From Hyphomicrobiales bacterium (GTDB lineage Bacteria > Pseudomonadota > Alphaproteobacteria > Rhizobiales > Beijerinckiaceae), in contig JANXWK010000005.1 of assembly GCA_025351165.1 (NCBI GenBank), forward strand, positions 87,468 through 151,467: DNA of 64,000 nucleotides, read 5' to 3'. Both the position numbers and the translations under genes were made by a program. Under the pieces are notes generated by a model. The model was not told the DNA's origin and did no database searches. It saw only the letters and a program-made list of their open reading frames with translations. Shown here one piece after another: positions 1-8,027 of this stretch; position 1 is the first letter of the stretch; each line of letters begins with the position of its first letter.

Positions 1-1
1 T

Positions 2-421
2 GAAAAAATTTCTAAAAGCGAGATGGATGGTCGTGTGGAGGCAGCTTTAAAACGTGGCGCTTTATGGAATGAAGTTAAAGACAAGTTAAGTGATAACGGT
101 CTCAGCCTATCTGGTGGTCAGCAGCAGCGTCTATGTATTGCAAGAACTGTTGCCATTAAACCAGAAGTCATCCTGTTTGACGAACCATGTTCTGCCCTGG
201 ATCCTGTCTCGACTGCCAAGGTTGAGGAAACCATAGATGAATTGCGTACAGATTATACAATCGCAATTGTTACCCATAACATGCAGCAGGCAGCCCGCGT
301 GTCACAAAAAACAGCTTTCATGTATCTGGGAGAGCTGATGGAATTTGATGATACCCAGAAAATTTTTACATCACCTTCCAATAAACGGACGCAGGACTAC
401 ATTACGGGACGTTTTGGTTAA
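2..421 (+). CDS. pstB: Phosphate ABC transporter ATP-binding protein PstB (5' truncated by window edge)
   Basis: C-terminal ~140 residues of the ATPase that powers the high-affinity PstSCAB phosphate importer at the inner face of the cytoplasmic membrane. Visible are the ABC signature [13 protein letters not shown], the Walker B stretch [13 protein letters not shown] and the H-loop [12 protein letters not shown]; the P-loop lies upstream of the window. The frame is open back to base 2, so the internal ATG at 23 is not the start. The ending, with a short YITGRFG tail, is typical of PstB. phoU follows after 28 bases and phoB after that, the usual alphaproteobacterial pst-pho order, so the gene is probably PhoB-regulated from a promoter outside the window. 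Confidence 0.97.
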   Translation, partial: EKISKSEMDGRVEAALKRGALWNEVKDKLSDNGLSLSGGQQQRLCIARTVAIKPEVILFDEPCSALDPVSTAKVEETIDELRTDYTIAIVTHNMQQAARVSQKTAFMYLGELMEFDDTQKIFTSPSNKRTQDYITGRFG

Positions 422-449
422 TCATAATTATTTATAAAGGTCATATTCC

Positions 450-1169
450 ATGCCAGCACAACATACTGTTTCCGCCTTTGATACCGAGCTAAAAGACCTA
501 AGCCAGAGTATTGCTGAGATGGGTGGATTGGTCGAAAAAATGCTCGGTGATTCAGCGGATGCCCTCCAGCGTCGGGATACCGTTTTGGCCCGCAATGTTA
601 TTGAGCGCGATGCAAGGATTGATGCCATACAGCGTGAAATTGAGGAAAAAGCCATCATGGTTATTGCTCGTCGCCAGCCAATGGCGGTTGACCTGCGCGA
701 AATCATAGGAGCAATCCGTACGGCATCAGATCTTGAGCGTATTGGTGATTTGGCTAAAAATATTGCAAAACGTACATTAGCAATTGATACAGCTGTTACT
801 CTGCCAAAAGTTGTAACGGGCATTGTTCATATGAGCCAGCTGGTGCTGGCCCAACTTAAAACTGTCCTCGATAGTTATGTCTCGCGCAATGCTGAACGTG
901 CCGTGGCGGTCTGGAACCGAGATGGTGAGATTGATGCAATCTACACCTCACTTTTTCGGGAACTGCTGACATACATGATGGAAGATCCACGCAATATTGG
1001 ATTCTCGACCCATCTTTTATTTACAGCAAAAAACTTTGAGCGTGTAGGAGACCACGCAACCAACATAGCTGAAACTGTTTACTTTATGGCAACAGGGTCA
1101 ACACTTCCATCAGATCGTCCAAAGGGTGGGTCCGTAACCGAAATCAGTTCACTTACATCGGTACTCTAA
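450..1169 (+). CDS. phoU: Phosphate signalling regulator PhoU
   Basis: PhoU links the Pst transporter to the PhoR/PhoB two-component system, damping Pho signalling when phosphate is plentiful. The 239-residue protein has the family's usual length and two tandem three-helix PhoU repeats (about residues 15-105 and 120-210), each with the acidic metal-binding helix: ASDLERIGDLAKNIAKR in the first and NFERVGDHATNIAE in the second. It sits between pstB and phoB in one transcription unit (28-base and 26-base gaps). The start ATG follows a weak AAAGGTCA ribosome-binding site. No oddities seen. Confidence 0.97.
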   Translation: MPAQHTVSAFDTELKDLSQSIAEMGGLVEKMLGDSADALQRRDTVLARNVIERDARIDAIQREIEEKAIMVIARRQPMAVDLREIIGAIRTASDLERIGDLAKNIAKRTLAIDTAVTLPKVVTGIVHMSQLVLAQLKTVLDSYVSRNAERAVAVWNRDGEIDAIYTSLFRELLTYMMEDPRNIGFSTHLLFTAKNFERVGDHATNIAETVYFMATGSTLPSDRPKGGSVTEISSLTSVL

Positions 1170-1195
1170 CCCCTTAAACTCAAGGAGCCGCAACA

Positions 1196-1897
1196 ATGGC
1201 CACGAATGTTATGATTGTTGAAGACGATGAAGCCATTTCATTGGTCTTACGCTATAACCTTGAGGCTGAAGGCTATGCTGTAGAAAGCATAGTGCGGGGC
1301 GATGATGCAGAATTGCGCCTGCGTGAGACCACGCCTGATCTGGTTCTGCTGGATTGGATGCTGCCAGGCCTTTCTGGTATTGAACTATGTCGTCGCTTGC
1401 GGGCCCGTAAGGAAACAGAGCGTGTGCCGATCATTATGTTGACAGCACGCGGTGAGGAAGGCGAGCGCGTTCGCGGTCTTTCAACAGGAGCTGATGATTA
1501 CATCGTAAAACCTTTCTCTGTACCAGAGCTTGTTGCCCGAATACGTTCCCTTTTACGCCGCTCTCAACCAGATTTTGCCTCCAACAAGCTGTTGATTGGT
1601 GATATTGAACTTGATTGTGAAACGCACCGTGTGTACCGCGCCAACAAGGAGCTCCACCTTGGGCCAACAGAATTTCGTCTACTGGAATTTTTAATGAAAA
1701 GTCCAGGCCGTGTTTTTGCACGTGAACAGCTGCTGGATGGTGTATGGGGCCAGGATGTATATATTGATGACAGGACAGTTGATGTTCACGTAGGGCGTTT
1801 GCGCAAAGCCATTAATCGTCAAAAACAGCTTGACCCAATTCGTACAGTACGCGGGTCAGGCTACTCATTCGATGAAAAATTCACTGGTACAAAGTAA
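1196..1897 (+). CDS. phoB: Phosphate regulon response regulator PhoB
   Basis: OmpR-family response regulator that activates phosphate-starvation genes. The receiver domain (about 1-120) has the acidic pocket EDD at 9-11, phosphoacceptor Asp53 in LVLLDWMLPG, and the conserved Lys in YIVKPFSV. The C-terminal winged helix (about 130-228) ends in the typical VDVHVGRLRKAI and VRGSGYSF. A clear AAGGAGC ribosome-binding site precedes the ATG. Position after pstB-phoU supports PhoB over other OmpR-type regulators. No phoR histidine kinase is in the window; in related genomes it lies upstream of the pst genes. Confidence 0.96.
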   Translation: MATNVMIVEDDEAISLVLRYNLEAEGYAVESIVRGDDAELRLRETTPDLVLLDWMLPGLSGIELCRRLRARKETERVPIIMLTARGEEGERVRGLSTGADDYIVKPFSVPELVARIRSLLRRSQPDFASNKLLIGDIELDCETHRVYRANKELHLGPTEFRLLEFLMKSPGRVFAREQLLDGVWGQDVYIDDRTVDVHVGRLRKAINRQKQLDPIRTVRGSGYSFDEKFTGTK

Positions 1898-2107
1898 AAC
1901 TCAAGAATAATATTTTAGGTCTGATTATAATTGCGTGTATTTTCTTTGAATAAATCTATTTTTATGGTTAATAAGCCATTCACAAATCAGTGAAAATCAG
2001 CTTCATTGTGGAAGAGCAACTAGATATTTCAAGAGCGCTACCTCAAGCGCCTGTGTTTTCATAAAGAGTATTTCAAATCAGCAGGCGTTTTAAAAGGAGC
2101 ATTCATC

Positions 2108-3034
2108 ATGGTTAGACCGCATTCAATGGATTTGCGTGAGCACGCTATGCAACGGCTGGCAACGGGAGAAACAACATATCAGGTAGCGGCAGCCTTGAAT
2201 GTTGCTGTTTCAAGTGTCATTAAATGGGCGCAGAAACACAAAAAATCAGGCTCAGTTGAGCCAGGCAAAATGGGTGGGCACAAACCATTTTCAATAGATG
2301 GTGAACATAAAATATTTATTTTGAGTCATATCACAAAAACACCTGGTACATCTCTTGGGGAGCTTGTTCAGCTTCTTGATAAACGGGGCCTTAAAGTTCA
2401 CCCCTCCAGTGTCAGTCGGTTTCTGTTGCGTGAGGGAATCAATCTAAAAGCAGATGCAAATTTGAAAAAGGATCAGCAGGTGACTAAAAAATCCATGGAC
2501 TTAAAACCTGTAGAACTGAAACTAGTCCAAAAAACAGAGCTTGAGCCAGTTGCGGCATTGAAAGCTGTAGCTAAATCATCAGTTAAAGTCCCGCAAAAGA
2601 TTGAAGTTCAGGTAAACCAGCTGGAACTTGTGCAACCTGAACAAAAGACACAGGACAAAGCGCAGCGTAAAGCATATGAAAAAATTCAAGCTGCGCCTGA
2701 GGTAAAAGTAAAATCGCAACCAGTCCGAAATCTGTCAAAAGATGATAAAGCGGATAAAAGTACAAATGTGGATATCGAACACTTGTTGGACGTTCCCCAA
2801 CAGAATGGAATTATACCCCAGATAGGACTGCCTCAGATAGGCTTGCCCCAGATAGGACTGCCCCAAATTGATCTGCCACAGATTAATTTTGTTCAGATGG
2901 ATATGAGCCTACCTACCAAACCAGTTTTAGCCAGCTTGGAAATGTTTCAGACAGCCTTAAAATGCCGTAGGGAATTTTACCAGACATGTTTCAATTCTTG
3001 GACTGATATATGTTTTTCTGCATTTAAGCGTTAA
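2108..3034 (+). CDS. IS630 OrfA-like HTH protein with PQIGL-repeat and novel C-terminal tail
   Basis: Residues 1-115 match the two-HTH N-terminal half of IS630-type transposases: SMDLREHAMQRLATGETTY, then VAAALNVAVSSVIKWAQKHK, a GGHKP linker, and a second HTH ending HPSSVSRFLLREGIN. The DDE catalytic half is absent. Instead come about 120 Lys/Gln/Val-rich residues (probable coiled or disordered linker), five tandem five-residue repeats of the PQIGL type (237-261), and a hydrophobic, Cys- and aromatic-containing end (LEMFQTALKCRREFY, then WTDICFSAF). An AAAAGGAGC ribosome-binding site lies 7 bases before the ATG. I see no terminal inverted repeats and no OrfB. It may be a domesticated DNA-binding protein or a chimera left by a decayed element; function unknown. 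Confidence 0.75.
   Translation: MVRPHSMDLREHAMQRLATGETTYQVAAALNVAVSSVIKWAQKHKKSGSVEPGKMGGHKPFSIDGEHKIFILSHITKTPGTSLGELVQLLDKRGLKVHPSSVSRFLLREGINLKADANLKKDQQVTKKSMDLKPVELKLVQKTELEPVAALKAVAKSSVKVPQKIEVQVNQLELVQPEQKTQDKAQRKAYEKIQAAPEVKVKSQPVRNLSKDDKADKSTNVDIEHLLDVPQQNGIIPQIGLPQIGLPQIGLPQIDLPQINFVQMDMSLPTKPVLASLEMFQTALKCRREFYQTCFNSWTDICFSAFKR
2816..2890 (+). repeat. Five tandem 15-bp coding repeats (PQIGL units)
   Basis: Five 15-base units (consensus CCCCAGATAGGACTG) encode PQIGL, PQIGL, PQIGL, PQIDL and PQINF. The first three units are nearly identical in DNA, which points to recent slippage expansion; the last two have diverged. The repeats lie near the C-terminus of the IS630 OrfA-like gene, within the part with no counterpart in transposases. 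Confidence 0.9.
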
Positions 3035-3055
3035 AAACTTATATTTTTAACAGTT

Positions 3056-3643
3056 TTAACGGGTGCGCCGCAGTCTAAGATAAAGCGCTCCAGCGCCACC
3101 ATGCCCAATGGCAGCCTCCTCAAACCCTATAACCATCCCCCTTAATGCAGGATCAGACAACCAGATTGGAACCATACGTCGTAAAACACCTGTTTTGTAG
3201 GTTTCATCCTGCGCTGGCTTGCGCCCACCCTTTCCTGTAACAATAAGAACGAGTGACTTATGGTTTAGCACCGCGCGGTGTATGAAGGCAGTAAGGGTGT
3301 TGTAAGCTTCCTCCTGGTTCAATCCATGTAGATCAAGCTTTCCGTCGATCTCAGCTTTGCCTTTGCTAAGCTTACGCTTTAAATTACGTTCAATCGGTGC
3401 GAGGGCTGGATATGCTGTTAAGCGTTTTGCCAATGGGGCATATAGTACAGCTGGACAAGCCTTTGTCTCAATTGCTGAAGGTTCCACCGCATCCATGGGG
3501 ACGGTCATGGTTTCAGCTTTGGCCATAAGCTCTTTCATACTCATTTCAGCCTGTATCGTGCCACGACGTATTGGGTGAGCACTTTTGGCAACAAATGCCC
3601 AAAGTGCCTTTTCCTGAGCTGTGAGAACACGGGTTTTTTTCAT
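3056..3643 (-). CDS. smr: Smr/MutS2-type domain protein
   Basis: A 195-residue protein whose C-terminal half (about 95-195) is a Smr domain: the LDLHGLNQEEAY motif, then LVLIVTGKGG and a C-terminal GGAGALYLRLRR strand. Stand-alone Smr proteins are thought to act as nucleases on nucleic acids, but the cellular role in alphaproteobacteria is not settled. The N-terminal half is charged and without a recognisable domain. It lies 14 bases downstream of mltA on the same strand, the usual Hyphomicrobiales order (tim44-mltA-smr), so it is probably cotranscribed with it. Confidence 0.92.
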   Translation of the reverse strand: MKKTRVLTAQEKALWAFVAKSAHPIRRGTIQAEMSMKELMAKAETMTVPMDAVEPSAIETKACPAVLYAPLAKRLTAYPALAPIERNLKRKLSKGKAEIDGKLDLHGLNQEEAYNTLTAFIHRAVLNHKSLVLIVTGKGGRKPAQDETYKTGVLRRMVPIWLSDPALRGMVIGFEEAAIGHGGAGALYLRLRRTR

Positions 3644-3657
3644 GTATATGCTTATAT

Positions 3658-4761
3658 TTAAGAATTAGGCCAAAGAACAGTCATGTTCATGTTGTGTCGC
3701 ACCAATCCTGCAAGATTGCCAGCCTCAGTCCCGCTTCCCATGAAATAATCAGCTCGCGCAGCTCCAAGAATTGCCGAACCTGTGTCTTGCCCAATCATAA
3801 TATGTGCAACAGGCCTTAACCCTCCATTGAGGTTGGGTAGGGTGGTTTCAATAAAGAATGGTAACCCATAGGGCCAGATATGGCGGTCAATAGCGATGGA
3901 ATAATGTGGCGTGAGAGATACGCCAGAGCCACCAATTGGCCCTAGATTCGCTGGAATGTGGTCAGCCGATGCAAAAAAAATGTAAGAACGGTTAAGCCCC
4001 ATAATCCGTTTTGCCTCCTTTGGATTGGCATGCAGCCATTCCTTGAGCGAAGCAAGTGTCATGGTCTCAAGCGACATATGGCCTTCAGCTACAATAACTT
4101 TACCAATAGATGTGTAAGGGTGGCCATTGCGCCCTGCATAGGTGAAGCGCTTCAACGTCTTGTCTGCAAACCGTATCTGCCCAGAGCCCTGCACATGCAT
4201 CATGAACAACTCTACCCTGCTTTTGAGCCAAACAAGTTCCAGCTCCTCATTATCAAGAGCGCCATCTTCAATTGCAGCACGATCAGGAAATGGTTTAAAA
4301 ATACCATCAACCTGCCTTGCACTCACCAGATTAAGTCCGTCCGTACTCTTGAGTTCTATACTCACTAATCCCTTTGGGCGACCTAAAAGAGGTATACAAA
4401 ACTCTGAAGTTTTATAAGGCGAGCCTTCAATTTCAGGCTCGTAATAAGCTGTCAAAAATCCAGCCCCGTTTTTTGGTAGTATGGCATAAGCTGTAAAACG
4501 TGATTCAAAAAACTGGCGTATATCATCCGTGGAATTAGCAGGAACTGAAACCAGTGCGTACTTGCAGAGGCTATATAAACCTGATGGAAAAGGCTTTGCT
4601 GGCCTGACTATATCATTTTCATTTAGTATTGAGCGGCAGGATACAAGAAAAGCAGCAAATGCCTTTTTAAAATCCTGATGCTCCCATTCTGGTAAATTTT
4701 CAAAAGCGATCTGGCTGAGTATAGTTCCCTCTGGCATAAGAGGAGGAAAAGCGTTTCCCAT
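3658..4761 (-). CDS. mltA: Membrane-bound lytic murein transglycosylase A (MltA)
   Basis: Cleaves the MurNAc-GlcNAc bond of peptidoglycan to give 1,6-anhydro products during wall turnover. The 367-residue protein shows the MltA barrel (about 95-260, with FLTAYYEPEIEGS and VQGSGQIRF) and the C-terminal 3D domain (about 265-365) with the conserved Asp residues of AIDRHIWPYG and IGQDTGSAI plus ADYFMGSG. The call starts 6 bases after the preceding gene's stop, so transcription is coupled. Oddly, no signal peptide or lipobox is visible at this N-terminus (MGNAFPPLMPEGTIL), although the enzyme must work outside the cytoplasm; either the start is misplaced or export differs. Family assignment is firm. 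Confidence 0.95.
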   Translation of the reverse strand: MGNAFPPLMPEGTILSQIAFENLPEWEHQDFKKAFAAFLVSCRSILNENDIVRPAKPFPSGLYSLCKYALVSVPANSTDDIRQFFESRFTAYAILPKNGAGFLTAYYEPEIEGSPYKTSEFCIPLLGRPKGLVSIELKSTDGLNLVSARQVDGIFKPFPDRAAIEDGALDNEELELVWLKSRVELFMMHVQGSGQIRFADKTLKRFTYAGRNGHPYTSIGKVIVAEGHMSLETMTLASLKEWLHANPKEAKRIMGLNRSYIFFASADHIPANLGPIGGSGVSLTPHYSIAIDRHIWPYGLPFFIETTLPNLNGGLRPVAHIMIGQDTGSAILGAARADYFMGSGTEAGNLAGLVRHNMNMTVLWPNS

Positions 4762-4767
4762 CTGTTT

Positions 4768-5712
4768 CTAATCTATGATGGGGGCTAGAGTTTTCTCCAG
4801 CTTACTTCGTAAATGTTCATGCTGGGCTGGAAGCTTAAGCATCTCCCCTAAATGCGCTGGTTCCTCATCTATGGCAAAGCCGGGGGTGTTGGTGGCAATT
4901 TCAAATAAGATACCTTCTGGCGCTCTAAAATAAATGGCACTGAAATAATCGCGGTTAATGACAGGCGTCACCTGATAATTGGCATCAACAAGAATTTGGT
5001 ATGCATTAAGCTGGACAGACTTGTTTTCAACGGCAAAAGCAAGGTGATGAACAGAGCCAGCGCCCTGCACAGCTTTTGGCAGATCAGGCTGAACGTTAAT
5101 GTCAACACTATTGGCGCCATTGCCATCCAGCATCGTGTATCGACCGACATGCCCATCATGTCCAGTCAACTTATACCCCATAAGCTCCAGTAAACTTGCA
5201 GTTGCAGCTCCATTCTTCAAAATAAGGCAGGCTGAATGGAAGCCCCGAATTGCAGCATCATAGGGAATATCAGCAACTTCAAAGGGTTCGCGTATATCAG
5301 TTTCACTTTCAGCCAAAGCAAGCCGCTCAAGGTCTGGCCCTGAAAAATAAAGGCGTTTTTCGCCAAAAAGCTCATCTACTGAAGTTTCTATACTCAGGGC
5401 GGTAAGACGTGGACGCCAAAACTCCAGAGCACCAGTAGGAACAGAAAAAACTGTCAGGCCAGTTTCCCCAGTACCAGCTTTGCCTTGTGCTACATTCAAA
5501 AATGGAAAATAGGTTATAACAGAGCCAGCACTCCCAACATCATTACCATAGTAAAGATGATAGACATCCGGCGCATCAAAATTGACCGTTTTCTTGACGC
5601 GACGAAGGCCTAGGACTTTTGTAAAAAAATTACTGTTGGCTTGTGCGTTGCTGGCAAGGAGCGTTACATGATGAAGCCCCCTGATTTCAAGATCACAAGC
5701 CTGATTCATCAT
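4768..5712 (-). CDS. Ring-cleaving dioxygenase of the VOC/glyoxalase superfamily (MhqO-like)
   Basis: A 314-residue protein of two vicinal-oxygen-chelate modules (about 10-150 and 155-300). Candidate metal ligands are the His in GLHHVTLLAS, the His in GSVHHLAFAVE and the Glu in GILFEIATNTPGF, which fits an Fe(II)-dependent extradiol enzyme or a hydroquinone dioxygenase of the MhqO/MhqA type; the actual substrate cannot be read from sequence. The gene sits between tim44 (upstream, 28-base gap) and mltA (6-base gap), a place where related genomes have the two envelope genes adjacent, so it looks like a later insertion into that operon. Confidence 0.85.
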   Translation of the reverse strand: MMNQACDLEIRGLHHVTLLASNAQANSNFFTKVLGLRRVKKTVNFDAPDVYHLYYGNDVGSAGSVITYFPFLNVAQGKAGTGETGLTVFSVPTGALEFWRPRLTALSIETSVDELFGEKRLYFSGPDLERLALAESETDIREPFEVADIPYDAAIRGFHSACLILKNGAATASLLELMGYKLTGHDGHVGRYTMLDGNGANSVDINVQPDLPKAVQGAGSVHHLAFAVENKSVQLNAYQILVDANYQVTPVINRDYFSAIYFRAPEGILFEIATNTPGFAIDEEPAHLGEMLKLPAQHEHLRSKLEKTLAPIID

Positions 5713-5740
5713 AAAATCATCCTTTTTCGCTCAAGATAGG

Positions 5741-6442
5741 CTAGTGTCCAGCTTCTGTTGAAACTAGTTTCCAGTTTGGATCACGCGCGTTTGCTTCTTT
5801 TGCAAAAGTCCAGATATCTGTCACATCCACGACCGTATCAGCACTTCCATCAATAGTTGTGCCGGATTTGTCACGCGTGACCCTGATCATCTTAGATTGA
5901 AAACGCACAGAAATCTGCATGGATCCCTCTTTCGCCTGAGCACCTACAAGATCATTTTTGTCAATTGACACAAATGTTACCTCAGAATTGTTTCCCTGCT
6001 GTTCACGGGCAAGGATCACACTATTGAACCCGTCAAAAACATCTCGTGCAAGAAGGTTTTTGAGTGTTTTACGATCGCCATGGGCAAAGGCTGTCACTAT
6101 CATTTCATAGGCGTGTTTTGCACCATCAAGAAAATGGCGCGGATCAAAACTGCTATCAAGATTGACCAGGGTATCTAGCCCGTCTGAAACAGGTGAGCCT
6201 TCTTTGGCAATCCCTTCCCAGCGCCAGTTGGGCAACTCATCTGGCTCGGCTACACGCGGGCTGACATTTGGCAAGGATATGACATTGTCATTATAGCCTG
6301 CAGGCTTCTGGCTGGTTTTAGCATTGAAAGGATCATGTGGAGGTTTTTCATCACCTGTTTTTGTGCCAAGTACAGACTTGAGTTTATAGGCAACAAAAAT
6401 GGCAAGTCCTGCAAAAATAAGGGTATAAATATCAAACTGCAT
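5741..6442 (-). CDS. Tim44-like domain membrane protein
   Basis: Bacterial homologue of the mitochondrial import factor Tim44 (TimA type). The protein starts with a single membrane segment (about 4-22, YTLIFAGLAIFVAYKL), continues through a polar linker, and ends in the Tim44/TimA fold (about 95-233, beginning LDSSFDPRHFLDGAKHAYE). I chose the start at 6442 because the membrane anchor then begins at residue 4 as in homologues; the frame stays open upstream to 6490, giving an unlikely 16-residue extension. It is divergent from fxsA, the standard arrangement in this order. Its role in bacteria is not well defined. Confidence 0.93.
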   Translation of the reverse strand: MQFDIYTLIFAGLAIFVAYKLKSVLGTKTGDEKPPHDPFNAKTSQKPAGYNDNVISLPNVSPRVAEPDELPNWRWEGIAKEGSPVSDGLDTLVNLDSSFDPRHFLDGAKHAYEMIVTAFAHGDRKTLKNLLARDVFDGFNSVILAREQQGNNSEVTFVSIDKNDLVGAQAKEGSMQISVRFQSKMIRVTRDKSGTTIDGSADTVVDVTDIWTFAKEANARDPNWKLVSTEAGH

Positions 6443-6593
6443 TTTCAGTCTCAGTTCTGTTGGTTGAATATTGGTCTCAAAAATCAGCAAATGCAGGCTC
6501 TTGTTAAAAAGCAGGCTGCCTCACATATATAGGTGGATTGGTATCATTGCGAAAGCCTCTTCACAAGTGTACTAATTGAATACGACATCCACC

Positions 6594-7076
6594 ATGTTCT
6601 TTTTAAAAGACTTTATCGCAAAAAGTTCCCCGCTAATGGCAATTTCATTTTTTTCAAAGCGACCTCTTATAATTTTATGCTTTGGTGTATTATCCTTGTG
6701 GTTTGTACTGGAATGGGTTTTATTCGGACTGATTTCGCATATGATTGGTGTATTCCCGACTGTTCTTGTATCTATTTTCAAGGGTGGTTTTGGCATAATT
6801 TTACTCAGCATTGTTTTAAGGCGTTTTCTTGGCTCCATGCGCTCTGGCCTTTTTAATCTGCAGAACGGTTTTCGTGGGAGTTTAATGGAGCCTAGCCTTG
6901 CAGTGCTTGGTTCAATACTTATCTGCTTGCCAGGTTTTTTAGCCAGCATTGTTGGCCTTGCGCTTTTTGCGCCCTCATTCAGAGCCATGATTATGGGCTG
7001 GAGCAGAAAAAAGGCAGCGTCAGATACAATTGATCTTGCTCAAAATGAGTATCATGAGGTTAGGCGTAAAAGATGA
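6594..7076 (+). CDS. fxsA: FxsA family membrane protein
   Basis: Integral membrane protein of the FxsA family (overproduction eases phage T7 exclusion by the F plasmid in E. coli; normal role unknown). About four hydrophobic segments are visible, with the family glycine-rich pattern GVFPTVLVSIFKGGFGIILL and LICLPGFLASIVGLALFAP. I use the first ATG (6594); an in-frame TTG at 6576 would add six residues, and neither start has a good ribosome-binding site. FxsA proteins normally begin directly with the first membrane helix, so a later start near 6636 is also possible. It is divergent from the Tim44 gene. Confidence 0.85.
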   Translation: MFFLKDFIAKSSPLMAISFFSKRPLIILCFGVLSLWFVLEWVLFGLISHMIGVFPTVLVSIFKGGFGIILLSIVLRRFLGSMRSGLFNLQNGFRGSLMEPSLAVLGSILICLPGFLASIVGLALFAPSFRAMIMGWSRKKAASDTIDLAQNEYHEVRRKR

Positions 7077-7084
7077 ACTTTAAA

Positions 7085-7840
7085 CTAGTTCCGCATTTTT
7101 GCTCGCCTTGCAGAAACTTCAAGTCGACCATCAGACTTTTTAAGTTCAAGCAATGATTCCCGTACAAAATCTATATGAGCGATAGCGGCTTTTTTGGCAG
7201 CTGTCGGCTCACCAATGGTAATTGCATCAAAAATTGCCTTATGCTGAGCCAGTGTCGAGTCTCTGTAGCCTGCACGTGGATAAAGCGTGGAACGATTGAA
7301 AAATACGTCATTCCGCAAAAGTTCAGCCATTCCACGCATAATGTGCAAAATCGTTAGATTATGACAGGCCTCATATATGGCTATATGAAACTCTGCATCG
7401 GCACGTGCTTCTCGCACAGGGTCATTAAGCGCATGGCAGTGAAGAATTTCTTCAAAAACCTCTCTAAGGTTCTGCCTGTCAATATCGGTCGCTCTTTGGG
7501 CAGCAAAAGAAGCTGCCGCACCTTCAATTACAGATCTAAATTCAAGGTAATCGCTAAATACACTTGGATCTGCGTGGAACAAGGCCGTTAAGGGATCACG
7601 TATGGCAGCTTCGGTCGCATCTACAACTTGAAGACCACCGCGCTGCATCTGTAGCAGCCCTTCCATCTCCAGAACCATAAGAGCATCGCGAATGGTTGGG
7701 CGCGAAGTTTCAAACTGCTCAGCAAGTTGGCGTTCTGCTGGTAACCTGTCACCTGGTCGCAGACTCCCCTCCAAAATCATGTGACGAATACGGTCTGCAA
7801 CTTCATCTGCCAGTCGGCGCGTTTTAACAGGTTCGAACAT
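7085..7840 (-). CDS. GntR-family transcriptional regulator, FadR/FCD subfamily
   Basis: A 251-residue regulator with an N-terminal winged HTH (about 8-72: RLADEVADRIRHMILEG, then AERQLAEQFETSRPTIRDAL) and a C-terminal FCD ligand domain (about 85-230) whose Asp/His residues (ADAEFHIAIYEACHN, LAQHKAIFDAI, KAAIAHIDF) form the metal/carboxylate pocket typical of regulators sensing organic acids such as pyruvate, lactate or glycolate. It is divergent from the glycerate kinase gene across a 187-base region, so it probably controls that gene and itself. A GAGGA ribosome-binding site lies about 10 bases upstream. The effector is unknown; a hydroxy-acid is my inference from the neighbours. Confidence 0.93.
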   Translation of the reverse strand: MFEPVKTRRLADEVADRIRHMILEGSLRPGDRLPAERQLAEQFETSRPTIRDALMVLEMEGLLQMQRGGLQVVDATEAAIRDPLTALFHADPSVFSDYLEFRSVIEGAAASFAAQRATDIDRQNLREVFEEILHCHALNDPVREARADAEFHIAIYEACHNLTILHIMRGMAELLRNDVFFNRSTLYPRAGYRDSTLAQHKAIFDAITIGEPTAAKKAAIAHIDFVRESLLELKKSDGRLEVSARRAKMRN

Positions 7841-7933
7841 GTACTTATAATCCTCTTTAAGCCTAGCGTTTTATTTTTTGTGAAGGTACTCTGCTTAAAT
7901 CTTTGTTCAATAGATTTCTTTGTTGGTTTTATG

Positions 7934-7948
7934 AATTGACAATGGTAA
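7934..7948 (+). promoter_or_regulatory. Promoter/operator element shared with the MFS transporter gene
   Basis: The 15-mer AATTGACAATGGTAA in the GntR/glycerate-kinase intergenic region is repeated exactly, in the matching orientation, upstream of the MFS gene at 24787-24801. It contains a consensus -35 hexamer (TTGACA), and similarity continues downstream (a T-rich segment ending ATTTG in both). I read it as a shared promoter with an overlapping operator, probably for the adjacent FadR-type regulator. Confidence 0.6.
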
Positions 7949-8027
7949 AATAATTTGTATTTGGTTCATATAACAAGATCGCACAAATGTGTAAAAAAAT
8001 ATCAAATTACATCAGGGAGTGAATGAC

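Noticed and set aside
1898..2107. Pho boxes for PhoB downstream of phoB
   Set aside because: No CTGTCAT-type direct repeats could be found in this spacer.
2108..3034. A complete IS630 insertion sequence
   Set aside because: No DDE catalytic half, no terminal inverted repeats and no target duplication are visible; only the HTH half matches.
6533..6988. Long open frames overlapping fxsA on both strands
   Set aside because: They are shadows of fxsA, whose membrane helices and family pattern explain the region.
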